Below, one piece after another: positions 1-7,549 of a stretch of 64,000 bases of DNA. The stretch is from Sphingomonas sp. M1-B02 (lineage in GTDB: Bacteria; Pseudomonadota; Alphaproteobacteria; Sphingomonadales; Sphingomonadaceae), in contig NZ_CP110679.1 of NCBI RefSeq assembly GCF_026167525.1, forward strand, positions 3,335,501-3,399,500. The letters run 5' to 3'. Below the pieces are notes generated by a model, which saw nothing but the letters and a program-made list of their open reading frames with translations, searched no databases and was not told where the DNA came from. Position 1 is the first letter of the stretch; the number at the start of each line of letters is the position of its first letter. The translations under genes and the position numbers were made by a program.

Positions 1-551
1 AGATCCAGTGCGGCTATGGCCGCACCGGCAAGATGTGGGCCTATGAGCATTATGGCATCGAGCCCGACATCATGACCGTCGCCAAGGGCATCGGCGCGGG
101 CTTCCCGCTGGGCGCCTGCCTTGCGACCGAGGAAGCCGCCAAGGGGATGGTGATCGGCACCCACGGTTCGACCTATGGCGGCAATCCGCTGGCGATGGCG
201 GCGGGGCAGGCGGTGCTCGACGTGATGCTGGAGGAAGGCTTCCTCGAGCATGTCGTGGCGATGGGGGATCGGCTGCGCCAGGCGTTCGAGCAGATGATCC
301 CGAACCACGATCATCTCTTCGAGGAGATTCGCGGCAAGGGGCTGATGCTCGGGATCAAGATGAAGGAGCCGGCGGTGGCGCGCGATTTCGTGGCGCATCT
401 GCGGGATAACCATGGGTTGCTGACGGTGGCGGCGGGGGAGAATGTGTTCCGGGTGTTGCCGCCGCTTGTGATTGATGAGGGGCATGTGGCGGAGTGTGTC
501 GAACGGCTTAGCGCGGGCGCGCGGTCGTTCGGGATTCCGAGCGATGATTGA
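1..551 (+). CDS. argD: Acetylornithine aminotransferase, C-terminal part (5' end outside window)
   Basis: This is the 3' part of a class III PLP-dependent aminotransferase, read in frame from base 3 to a TGA at 549-551. The visible part opens with the GYGRTGK motif and contains AKGIG, where the lysine forms the Schiff base with PLP, followed by the [12 protein letters not shown] segment typical of acetylornithine/succinyldiaminopimelate transaminases. It converts N-acetylglutamate semialdehyde to N-acetylornithine in arginine synthesis in the cytoplasm. argF follows after a palindromic repeat, so the two form an arginine gene pair. The assignment to ArgD rather than another class III enzyme rests on the motifs plus the argF neighbour. 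Confidence 0.93.
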   Translation, partial: IQCGYGRTGKMWAYEHYGIEPDIMTVAKGIGAGFPLGACLATEEAAKGMVIGTHGSTYGGNPLAMAAGQAVLDVMLEEGFLEHVVAMGDRLRQAFEQMIPNHDHLFEEIRGKGLMLGIKMKEPAVARDFVAHLRDNHGLLTVAAGENVFRVLPPLVIDEGHVAECVERLSAGARSFGIPSDD

Positions 552-555
552 TTTT

Positions 556-686
556 ATCCTCCCCGGAACGGGGAGGGGGACCATGCGTAGCATGGTGGAG
601 GGGGCTCTCCGCGAGCTGGTGGTTTGGGGCGCCCCCCCTCCACCATTCGCTACGCGAACGGTCCCCCTCCCCGTGCCGGGGAGGAT
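556..686. repeat. Palindromic intergenic repeat, family A copy 1 (about 131 bp)
   Basis: The element has nested inverted repeats. The outer arms are about 21 bp, ATCCTCCCCGGAACGGGGAG on the left and its near-complement ending CCGGGGAGGAT on the right. Inside them lie GGGGGACC...TGGTGGAGGGGGC and the complementary GCCCCCTCCACC...GGTCCCC, flanking a variable centre. Copies with the same architecture occur at 41259-41386 and 44354-44483. It fills the argD-argF gap almost completely, and its right end supplies GGAGG just upstream of the argF start. Confidence 0.85.
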
Positions 687-691
687 CTAAG

Positions 692-1609
692 ATGCGCCAT
701 TTCCTCGATCTCTCGGACGCCGGCGGTGACGGCGTCGCGGCGATGCTGGCCGATGCGCTGGAGCGCAAGGCGGCGCGGATAGGCTGGCCCAAGGGCAAGG
801 CCGACGCCGACGCCCCGCTCGCGGGCCATGTGCTGGCGATGATCTTCGAGAAGAACAGCACCCGCACCCGCGTGTCGTTCGACATGGCGATCCGCCAGCT
901 CGGCGGCACCTCGATCGTGATGGATTCGGGATCAATGCAGCTCGGCCGGGGCGAGAGCATCGCCGATACCGCGCGGATCCTCAGCGGCTATTGCGACGCG
1001 ATCATGATCCGCACCGACGATCATTCCAAGGTCGTCGAGATGGCGGACTATGCCTCGGTCCCCGTCATCAACGGGCTGACCGACGCCTCGCACCCCTGCC
1101 AGATCATGGCCGACCTGTTGACGATCATCGAGAGCGGGCGGCCGCTGCCGGGGCTCAAGGTGGCCTGGCTGGGCGACGGCAACAATGTCCTCGCCTCGAT
1201 CATCGAGGCGGCGGGGCTGATGCATTTCGAGGTGGTGGCGGCGAGCCCGCAGGGTTTCCAGCCGAGCGACGAGGATGTCGCTCGCGGCAAGGGGCGCGCG
1301 CGGGTGGTCGGCACGGCGCGCGAGGCCGTCGAAGGCGCGGACGTGATCGTCACCGATACCTGGATCTCGATGGGGCAGGCACATGCGGAGACCAAGCTGG
1401 CGGCGATGATGCCGTTCCAGGTCGATGCGGCGCTGATGGCCGCGGCCAAGCCCGGCGCGGCGTTCCTCCATTGCCTGCCGGCGCATCGCGGCGAGGAAGT
1501 GACTCCCGAGGTGATCGACGGGCCGCAGTCGCTGATCTGGCAGGAGGCCGAGAACCGGCTGCATGCGCAGAAGTCGGTGCTGCGCTGGTGCTTCGGGCAG
1601 ATCGGCTGA
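692..1609 (+). CDS. argF: Ornithine carbamoyltransferase
   Basis: A 305-residue cytoplasmic enzyme that transfers the carbamoyl group of carbamoyl phosphate to ornithine, giving citrulline. The carbamoyl-phosphate motif STRTR is at residues 56-60, HPCQ at 134-137 and the ornithine-loop HCLP at 260-263. The length is normal for the family. The open frame extends upstream through the palindromic repeat, but protein similarity begins at the ATG at 692, which has GGAGG seven bases upstream. That GGAGG is the terminal part of repeat A. It lies downstream of argD and upstream of hslO. Confidence 0.96.
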   Translation: MRHFLDLSDAGGDGVAAMLADALERKAARIGWPKGKADADAPLAGHVLAMIFEKNSTRTRVSFDMAIRQLGGTSIVMDSGSMQLGRGESIADTARILSGYCDAIMIRTDDHSKVVEMADYASVPVINGLTDASHPCQIMADLLTIIESGRPLPGLKVAWLGDGNNVLASIIEAAGLMHFEVVAASPQGFQPSDEDVARGKGRARVVGTAREAVEGADVIVTDTWISMGQAHAETKLAAMMPFQVDAALMAAAKPGAAFLHCLPAHRGEEVTPEVIDGPQSLIWQEAENRLHAQKSVLRWCFGQIG

Positions 1610-1639
1610 GTTGAAGGCGGGGTTCGAATACCTACCTTA

Positions 1640-1748
1640 TCGTCATCCACGCGAACGCGGGGACCCATCTCCTGCCCTATCGACCAAGACATCCGCCGCA
1701 TTTGCGGCGTTCCTGGGAGATGGGTCCCCGCTTTCGCGGGGCTGACGA
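1640..1748. repeat. Palindromic intergenic repeat, family B copy 1 (about 109 bp)
   Basis: Left arm TCGTCATCCACGCGAACGCG followed by GGGACCCATCTCC; right arm GGAGATGGGTCCCCGCTTTC followed by GCGGGGCTGACGA. The arms are near-perfect inverted repeats around a variable centre of about 40 bases. A second copy with the same arms lies at 59981-60092. It sits between argF and hslO and ends four bases before the hslO ATG. Confidence 0.8.
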
Positions 1749-1752
1749 AAGT

Positions 1753-2685
1753 ATGATCATGCCGACCCTCACGCCCCCCACCACCGATCTCGATCGCGTC
1801 GCCGGCTTCACGATCCCCGCGCGCAACGCCCGTGGGCGGATCACCCGGCTGGGGCCGGTGCTCGAGCAGATCCTGTCCGCCCACGCTTATCCGCCGGTGA
1901 TCGAGCGGCTGCTGGCCGAGGCGCTGACGCTGACGGCGCTGTTGGGCGCGACGCTCAAGGATGCCGAGGGGCAGATGACGCTGCAGGCGCAGAACCAGGG
2001 CGGGATCGTCAGCCTGATGGTGTGCGATTATCGCGGCGGCGAGCTGCGCGGCTATGTCCAGTTCGATGCCGATCGGCTGGCGACGCTGGGCGACAATCCG
2101 TCGCTCTATGCACTGTTCAACAAGGGCTATCTGGCCGTGACCTTCGACCAGGTGACGACGAAGGAGCGCTATCAGGGAATCGTGCCGCTCGACGGGGAAT
2201 CGCTGGCGGAAGCGGCCGAAAGCTATTTCCTCCAGTCCGAGCAGATACCGAGCCTGGTGCGGCTGGGCGTGCGGCGGACGCGCGAGGGCCAGTTGATCGC
2301 CGGCGGCATCTTCCTCCAGCATCTGCCCGACGGGGAGAATGGCCGCGAGCGGCTGCATGCGCGGCTCGATCATCCCGAATGGCAGCATGTCGAGGCGCTG
2401 GCATCGACGATGGGCGCCGACGAACTCGCCGATCCGGCCATCCCGCTGGAGAATCTGGTCTGGCGCCTGTTCAACGAGGAGCCCGAAGTGCGGCTGCTGG
2501 GCGGCACCGATCTGGTGCGCGGTTGCCGCTGCGGCGCCGACTATATCACCCAGGTCCTTTCGAAGTTCCCCGAAGAGGAACGCGCCGAAATGGCGGACGA
2601 GAATGGCGTGATCAGCGTCGACTGCGCCTTTTGCTCGAAGCAATTCCCGGTGGCGCTCGCGGATTTTGTTTCACAGCCGTTGTAA
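1753..2685 (+). CDS. hslO: Redox-regulated chaperone Hsp33
   Basis: A 310-residue cytosolic holdase chaperone activated by oxidation. The C-terminal zinc-binding redox switch is present as C258-x-C260 and C291-x2-C294, which fits the CXC-X(27-32)-CXXC pattern. The N-terminal domain carries typical Hsp33 sequence such as LTLTALLGATLK. Two in-frame ATGs at 1753 and 1759 are both possible starts. The family B repeat lies immediately upstream, so the native ribosome-binding site is unclear. argF-hslO adjacency is common in sphingomonads, from general knowledge. Confidence 0.95.
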   Translation: MIMPTLTPPTTDLDRVAGFTIPARNARGRITRLGPVLEQILSAHAYPPVIERLLAEALTLTALLGATLKDAEGQMTLQAQNQGGIVSLMVCDYRGGELRGYVQFDADRLATLGDNPSLYALFNKGYLAVTFDQVTTKERYQGIVPLDGESLAEAAESYFLQSEQIPSLVRLGVRRTREGQLIAGGIFLQHLPDGENGRERLHARLDHPEWQHVEALASTMGADELADPAIPLENLVWRLFNEEPEVRLLGGTDLVRGCRCGADYITQVLSKFPEEERAEMADENGVISVDCAFCSKQFPVALADFVSQPL

Positions 2686-2772
2686 TTGGATATCGTCCGT
2701 CCATATCGCGTATTCAGGGGCGCATGATTCGGCTTTAGGGCGCGGGGACTGCTTCCGCGCGGGGAGTTGTTG

Positions 2773-3177
2773 ATGGTGCTTTCGCCTTTGATTCGGCCGG
2801 CCCTTGCCGGATTGCTGATCCTTGTCGCCGCGGGAGGCGCCACCGCCCAGCGCACCCCCGCACTCACCGCCTTGAACGGAATCGAGCGCGGCCAGTGGCA
2901 GTTCCGGGGCGCCGACGGCGCGGTGCGCAACATGTGCCTGCGCAATCCCGCGGTTCTTCTCCAGATCATGCACGCCAATGCGCCATGCCAGCAGTTCGTG
3001 ATGGAAAATAGCGCCGCTGCGGCGACCGTCCGCTACACTTGCCCGAGCCATGGCCATGGCCGCACGACGATCGCAGTAGAGACGCCGCGGGTGGTGACGG
3101 TCGACACCCAGGGCGTGGCCGACGGTTCGCCCTTCGCCGAGCGGCTGGAGGGGCGGCGCACCGGAGCGTGCGGCTAG
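2773..3177 (+). CDS. Secreted DUF3617-like protein
   Basis: A 134-residue protein with an N-terminal signal peptide of about 25 residues ending near ATAQ, so it is probably periplasmic. The mature part begins GIERGQWQFR and contains four cysteines, CPSHGHGRT, VETPRVVTVDTQGVADG and a C-terminal RRTGAC. This arrangement resembles the small DUF3617 proteins of sphingomonads. TTG codons precede the ATG at 2773, but GGGGAG at 2761-2766 is best spaced for that ATG. Function is unknown. It is convergent with the AlkB-like gene. Confidence 0.75.
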   Translation: MVLSPLIRPALAGLLILVAAGGATAQRTPALTALNGIERGQWQFRGADGAVRNMCLRNPAVLLQIMHANAPCQQFVMENSAAAATVRYTCPSHGHGRTTIAVETPRVVTVDTQGVADGSPFAERLEGRRTGACG

Positions 3178-3180
3178 CGA

Positions 3181-3744
3181 TCAGGACCCACGCTTGAGAG
3201 TGCGGAAGGTCACCGACCAGCGCGGCACCTCCATCGGCGCGATGCTATGCTCCCATTCGTGTCGCGCCGGACCCTGCAGATGGTAGACGGAGCGTGGCGC
3301 CAGCGGGGCTGCGAATCGCTCGAACCCGCGCGGCGTGCGCCTCCGAAAGCGCATCGTGGTCTGGTTGCCGAGCGACACCCCTACGACATGGTCGAATACC
3401 GGCCGATCCCTGTGCCAGCCAATACCGGCGCCGGGATCGTATCGGATCAGCAGCGCATGGACGAGTTCATCGGCCGGCAGACCGGCGAAGGCGGCGGCCT
3501 TGTCCCGCAGCGGCAGCAGCCACAGCGGCAGCGGATCGCCCTGGGTGAAGCTGCGATCGTCGAAATCGTAGCGCCAGCCGAAGCTTGCGGTAACCCGCTT
3601 GCCTTCCCAGCCCTGGAAACGAAACGGTGACAGTTCGACGGCGTCGATCGCCGCGATCAAGGCCGATTCTTCCGGACCCGAAACGATGTTCGCACGATAT
3701 CCGAGCCCGGGCAGTGCCGGCGCGCCGAAAAGGTCCATCGTCAC
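3181..3744 (-). CDS. AlkB-like 2-oxoglutarate/Fe(II) dioxygenase
   Basis: A 187-residue member of the AlkB family, which uses 2-oxoglutarate and Fe(II) to remove alkyl groups from nucleic acid bases. The iron ligands are H111 and D113 (WHRD) with the distal H166 (WEHS). R175 and R181 (RWSVTFR) form the usual arginine pair that binds 2-oxoglutarate and substrate. The RYDPGAGIGWHRD stretch resembles the compact single-domain ALKBH2/3-like bacterial subgroup. The exact substrate cannot be read from the sequence. It is transcribed away from the ArsR gene. Confidence 0.88.
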   Translation of the reverse strand: MTMDLFGAPALPGLGYRANIVSGPEESALIAAIDAVELSPFRFQGWEGKRVTASFGWRYDFDDRSFTQGDPLPLWLLPLRDKAAAFAGLPADELVHALLIRYDPGAGIGWHRDRPVFDHVVGVSLGNQTTMRFRRRTPRGFERFAAPLAPRSVYHLQGPARHEWEHSIAPMEVPRWSVTFRTLKRGS

Positions 3745-3802
3745 GATTAGTTATCCCGCAGCAGGCAACTTAACAAATGTCTCATAAAATCCGTACGCTA
3801 GC

Positions 3803-3821
3803 GGTTGCAACCATTGCAATC
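3803..3821. promoter_or_regulatory. Inverted repeat upstream of the ArsR gene, candidate operator
   Basis: GGTTGCAA-CCA-TTGCAATC is an imperfect dyad (7 of 8 positions pair) lying 20 bases before the arsR GTG and between the divergent AlkB-like and ArsR genes. ArsR-family regulators usually bind dyads of this size over their own promoters, so autoregulation is a reasonable inference. No clear -35/-10 pair is visible. Confidence 0.4.
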
Positions 3822-3840
3822 CGGGCATAGTCGTCCGCTC

Positions 3841-4161
3841 GTGAAAGACCAATTGATTGCTGAGATCGACCGCGCGTCGCTGTTCCTCAAGGCACTGTCG
3901 GGTCGCAGCCGACTGTTGCTATTATGCCATTTGCTCGATGGGGAGAAACCCGTCGGCGAGCTCGCCCGGCTAACCGGCGCGCGCGACACCGCCGTGTCGC
4001 AACAGCTCGCTCTGCTCCGCCGGGAAGGTATGGTCGCGCCGCGTCGCGCCGGACAGATGATCTATTATTCGCTTGCCAGCGCCGAGGCGCGCGCGATGAT
4101 CGAGGCGCTTCACGGCCTTTTCGCCGCACCGGACGCCGAAGCGGACCGAGCCGCGGCGTAA
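3841..4161 (+). CDS. ArsR-family winged-helix regulator
   Basis: A 106-residue protein with a winged helix-turn-helix at about residues 18-80: ALSGRSRLLLLCHLLDG, the recognition helix around ARDTAVSQQLALLRREG, and the wing RRAGQMIYYSL. There is one cysteine (in LCHLL) and no metal-binding ELCVC motif, so a BigR-like or small-molecule/redox-sensing role is more likely than arsenic sensing. GTG at 3841 is the most natural start because homology begins soon after; a TTG at 3805 would add 12 residues. Its 3' end overlaps the convergent PfkB-type gene by 52 bases. Confidence 0.8.
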   Translation: MKDQLIAEIDRASLFLKALSGRSRLLLLCHLLDGEKPVGELARLTGARDTAVSQQLALLRREGMVAPRRAGQMIYYSLASAEARAMIEALHGLFAAPDAEADRAAA

Positions 4162-5069
4162 AGCCGCTCGACGTCGTCGCGCCGGGCCAGTTCGGATCCC
4201 GGTGTGATCAACGCCGCCGCGCCCGCGGCGATGCCGTAGCGCAGCGTGTCCTCCAACGTCTTGCCGTGGGCGAGCGCCAGCGTCATCGCGCCGACCATCG
4301 AATCGCCCGCGCCGACGGCGCTGCCCACCGGCACGTCGATCGCCGCCATCCGCAGCTCTGTATCCTCGCTCACCAGCAACGCTCCGCGCTCGGCGAGCGA
4401 GATCACCACCACTTCGGCAAATCCGCGCGCCAGCAACTCGCGTCCCGCCGCGCATTCGTCGGCCTCGGTCGTAAGGGCGCGGCCGACCAGATCCTCGACC
4501 TCGCGCAGGCTCGGCTTGATCAGATAGGCGCCGCTGCCCTCGCACGCCGCAAGCGCTGCGCCCGATGTGTCGATCACCAGCCGCGCCCCGATCCGGCGGG
4601 TGAGATCGCTCAGCGCGTGGAAGATGGCCGGATCGCAAGTTGGGGGCAGGCTCCCGCTGGCCACCATATAGGCGGGCGGTCCCGCCAGCCCCGTCAGCGC
4701 GTCCATCAGCCGCGCCAGCTCCTCTGCGTCGAGCCTCGGCCCCGGCATCACGAAGCGATGCTGCACGCCGCTGCCCCCTTCGTCGACGGTGAAGCTCTCA
4801 CGCGTGATCCCGGCTATCGGCACCGGCACGATCGGGACGCCCGCCGCGCGCAACAGGCTGTCGAGCATCGCCCCGGTCGGCCCGCCGCTCGGATAGACGG
4901 CGGTCACCGCTCCGCCCAGCGCATGCACCACCCGCGCGACGTTGATCCCGCCGCCGCCGGGCTCGTAGCGCGGCGCGCTGCAGCGCAGTTTGTGAGTCGG
5001 TCGGACCTCCGCCGTCTCGGTCGATACGTCCAGTGCGGGGTTGAGCGTCAGCGTCGCGATCAGCGGCAC
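4110..5069 (-). CDS. PfkB-family hexose (phosphofructo)kinase
   Basis: A 319-residue ribokinase-family sugar kinase. The N-terminal GGGGINVARV (from residue 38) and the catalytic GAGDS (253-257, Asp256 the base) define the family. TLTLNPALD at the N-terminus is typical of 1-phosphofructokinase/6-phosphofructokinase-II/tagatose-6-phosphate kinases. It probably phosphorylates a phosphorylated hexose with ATP in the cytoplasm; the substrate is uncertain. It begins two bases after the stop of the upstream P-loop kinase gene, so the two form an operon. Its 3' end overlaps arsR on the opposite strand. Confidence 0.85.
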   Translation of the reverse strand: MPLIATLTLNPALDVSTETAEVRPTHKLRCSAPRYEPGGGGINVARVVHALGGAVTAVYPSGGPTGAMLDSLLRAAGVPIVPVPIAGITRESFTVDEGGSGVQHRFVMPGPRLDAEELARLMDALTGLAGPPAYMVASGSLPPTCDPAIFHALSDLTRRIGARLVIDTSGAALAACEGSGAYLIKPSLREVEDLVGRALTTEADECAAGRELLARGFAEVVVISLAERGALLVSEDTELRMAAIDVPVGSAVGAGDSMVGAMTLALAHGKTLEDTLRYGIAAGAAALITPGSELARRDDVERLYAAARSASASGAAKRP

Positions 5070-5071
5070 GC

Positions 5072-6079
5072 TCAGCGCGCCCGTTCGAGCGCGGCCCGCG
5101 CGGCGGGCACGATCAGCTCGATCGGCCGGTTGACTCGCATCCGGTGCCAGCCGCCGACTGCGCCCACCGATCGCCGCGACTGCTCGCGCACCACTTCGGC
5201 GGTCGCGTCGCTGGCGTCGTTGGTCCGTGCTTCCACCCGCGCCAGCCGGTCGCGCTCGGGCGCCTCGAGCCAGATGCCGGTGAAGGGCACCCGCCGCCGC
5301 GCCGCGATCGCCTCCGCCACCTCGCGCTCGCTGCGGCTCATGAACACCGCGTCGAGGATCACCGAGCTTCCGCAGGCGAGATGATCGTCGGCCGATTCGA
5401 ACATCGCCTCATAGGTCTCTTCGTCGCTGTGCCGCGTATAATGCGCGGGCGGCAGCCGCATTTCGGGGGCGAGCCCCGCGAGCCGCTTGCGAAACACGTC
5501 CGAGCGGACGATCCGCGCGCCGCGGGGGCGCCCGACGCGGCTGGCCAGCAGGCGCGACAGCGTCGACTTGCCCGTGCCCGAAAGGCCGCCAATCGCCACC
5601 AGCCGCGGCGGCGATGGGTCGAGCAGCGTATCGGCCAGCGCGGGGTCGCCGGCAGCGGCGACCTGCAGCGAGACGAACAGCGGCAGCACGCCCCAGCCGG
5701 TCGCCCCCTGCGGAGTCACGTCGGCATAGCGATTGGAGACGATGCTCGCCTCGACGAGCTCGCGATCGCGGATCAGCCGGGTCAGCGGGCGCGCCAGGTC
5801 GAACAGCACATCCTCGCTCGCGCCGTCCTCGCCGATTCGCCGCACCCGCCCGGCCTGCGCCCGCCGCTTGAGATGTTCGCGCTGGCGCTCGAGCTCCTGC
5901 CGCTGCGCGCGCGAGCCGGCAAGCGCCTGGAGCCGCGCCCAGAAAGAGGCTGCATCGCCGCGCGGGGCGGCGGCATGCAGCGCGCCGAGCCGGTCCGACA
6001 AGCCATACAGCGCCGACGCGTCGAGCCCGCCCTGCCCAAGCAGGGGGCCCAACGAAGCCGTTGCCGCCGCGGCAGTCAT
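5072..6079 (-). CDS. P-loop kinase/ATPase with degenerate aminoglycoside-phosphotransferase-like N-terminus
   Basis: A 335-residue protein. The C-terminal half has a Walker A GGLSGTGKST (164-173) and further zeta-toxin/kinase-like features (IVRSDVFRKRL, VILDAVFMSRSERE), as in the C-terminal half of the bifunctional aminoglycoside phosphotransferase/ATP-binding proteins. Residues 85-145 (VLFDLA..., EASIVSNRY, LPLFVSLQVAA) resemble the end of the APH domain in those proteins. The catalytic HGDLH motif is missing; only an HLKRR remnant is in its place. From memory the family is about 500 residues, so the N-terminus is cut down. ATG at 6079 is preferred over GTG at 6082. It is operonic with the PfkB-like gene. 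Substrate unknown. Confidence 0.7.
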   Translation of the reverse strand: MTAAAATASLGPLLGQGGLDASALYGLSDRLGALHAAAPRGDAASFWARLQALAGSRAQRQELERQREHLKRRAQAGRVRRIGEDGASEDVLFDLARPLTRLIRDRELVEASIVSNRYADVTPQGATGWGVLPLFVSLQVAAAGDPALADTLLDPSPPRLVAIGGLSGTGKSTLSRLLASRVGRPRGARIVRSDVFRKRLAGLAPEMRLPPAHYTRHSDEETYEAMFESADDHLACGSSVILDAVFMSRSEREVAEAIAARRRVPFTGIWLEAPERDRLARVEARTNDASDATAEVVREQSRRSVGAVGGWHRMRVNRPIELIVPAARAALERAR

Positions 6080-6189
6080 CACCTGCTCTCCTCTGCACCT
6101 GTCCTAACGCGTCGGGCGAGACTATCACGATATTTCTGAACGAGCCGCTATAGCCTGAAGGCATTCGTCTCTGTCCGTGGCGCCCGCGC

Positions 6190-7401
6190 TTACCAGTCGA
6201 ACATCGTCCCGTCCTCGAGCCGTGCGACGGGGAGATAGGCGCGTTGATACTCGTATGTCGCCGCCAGTTCCTCGTCCATCTCAACCCCCAGCCCGGGCGC
6301 GTCGCCCGGATGCATCATGCCGTTCGCGAACGTGTAGGCGTGCGGGAAGACGGCATCGGTTTCCGGCGTGTGCGGCATCAGCTCCTGGATGCCGAAATTG
6401 GGCACCGACAGGCCGAAATGCAGCGCCGCCGCCATGCTGACCGGCGAGAGGTCGGTCGCACCGTGGCAGCCGGTGCGCACCTGGTACAGGTCGGCCAGCG
6501 CCGCGATCCGCCGCAGATGCGTCAGCCCGCCGGCATGGACCACGGTCGCGCGGACGAAATCGATTAGCTGCTCCTCGATCAGCTGCTTGGCGTCCCAGAT
6601 GGTGTTGAAGATCTCGCCCGCCGCCAGCGGCGTCGTGGTGTGCTGGCGGATGATGCGGAACCCCGCCTGATTCTCGGTGGGGGAGGCGTCTTCGAGCCAG
6701 AACAGGCGATAGGGCTCCAGGTCCTTGCCCAGCCGCCCCGCCTCGATCGGCGTCAGCCGGTGGTGAACGTCGTGGAGCAGATGCACGTCCCAGCCCAGCG
6801 CCTCGCGTCCCGCCTCAAACAAGGGCGCGACCGAGCGCATATATTTCTCGGTCGACCACAGGCTCTCGCTGGGCAGCGAACCGTCGGCGGGCTCGTAGCG
6901 CTGGCCGTTCTTCGCGACGCCATAGGTCGCGGCCAGCCCCGGCACGCCCGACTGCAGCCGGATCGCCTTATAGCCTTCCTCGCGGTGGCGCAGCGCGGCC
7001 TCGATCGTTTCCTCGATCGTGGCGCCATTGGCATGGCCATAGACCATGCAGCCCTCGCGGCTGGCGCCCCCTAGCAGCTGATAGACGGGCAGGCCGGCGA
7101 CCTTCCCCTTGATGTCCCACAACGCCATGTCGACCGCGCCGATCGCCGCCATCGTCACCGGGCCGCGCCGCCAATAGGCGCCTTTGTAGAGATACTGCCA
7201 GATATCCTCGATCCGATGCGCGTCGCGCCCGATCAGGCAGGGGATGACATGCTCCTGCAGATAGGCGACCACCGCGAGCTCGCGACCGTTGAGCGTGCCG
7301 TCGCCGAGCCCGTATACGCCGTCTTTGGTCTCGATCCGCAGTGTGACGAAATTGCGCCCCGGGCAGGTCACGATCACCCGCGCCGATAGGATTTCAGCCA
7401 T
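6190..7401 (-). CDS. manD: D-mannonate dehydratase (enolase superfamily, ManD/RspA type)
   Basis: A 403-residue cytoplasmic Mg-dependent dehydratase that converts D-mannonate to 2-keto-3-deoxygluconate in glucuronate breakdown. Metal-ligand segments are visible: [15 protein letters not shown] and AAGEIFNT. The catalytic region [15 protein letters not shown] and the TGCHGATD histidine also match the characterised ManD group, whose members are about 402 residues long. ATG at 7401 is chosen because homology starts with MAEILSARV; upstream codons add nothing recognisable. It is divergent from the GH67 gene, which releases glucuronate, and shares a LacI-type operator with it. Confidence 0.92.
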   Translation of the reverse strand: MAEILSARVIVTCPGRNFVTLRIETKDGVYGLGDGTLNGRELAVVAYLQEHVIPCLIGRDAHRIEDIWQYLYKGAYWRRGPVTMAAIGAVDMALWDIKGKVAGLPVYQLLGGASREGCMVYGHANGATIEETIEAALRHREEGYKAIRLQSGVPGLAATYGVAKNGQRYEPADGSLPSESLWSTEKYMRSVAPLFEAGREALGWDVHLLHDVHHRLTPIEAGRLGKDLEPYRLFWLEDASPTENQAGFRIIRQHTTTPLAAGEIFNTIWDAKQLIEEQLIDFVRATVVHAGGLTHLRRIAALADLYQVRTGCHGATDLSPVSMAAALHFGLSVPNFGIQELMPHTPETDAVFPHAYTFANGMMHPGDAPGLGVEMDEELAATYEYQRAYLPVARLEDGTMFDW

Positions 7402-7475
7402 GCGCGAGTCCGCCGCATCCGAATTTCTCGACGTGCATATGCCTCTCCTTGAAGGCACATCGTCGTGCGCCGTGT

Positions 7476-7489
7476 TGGTAGCGCTACCA
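7476..7489. promoter_or_regulatory. LacI/XylR-type operator between manD and the GH67 gene
   Basis: TGGTAGCGCTACCA is a perfect 14-bp palindrome located 75 bases upstream of manD and 61 bases upstream of the GH67 start, so one site can control both directions. It shares the AGCGCT core with the sites at 15776-15789 and 17052-17063. It resembles the xylose-operator motif I recall from Caulobacter and Xanthomonas XylR promoters. The LacI protein encoded at 15890-17020 is the obvious ligand-responsive repressor. Confidence 0.8.
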
Positions 7490-7549
7490 TGAGCAAGCTG
7501 CTATCGGCTTGTCAACGCCGGCGATCGACCGGCCCAGTGGAGAGGTTGC

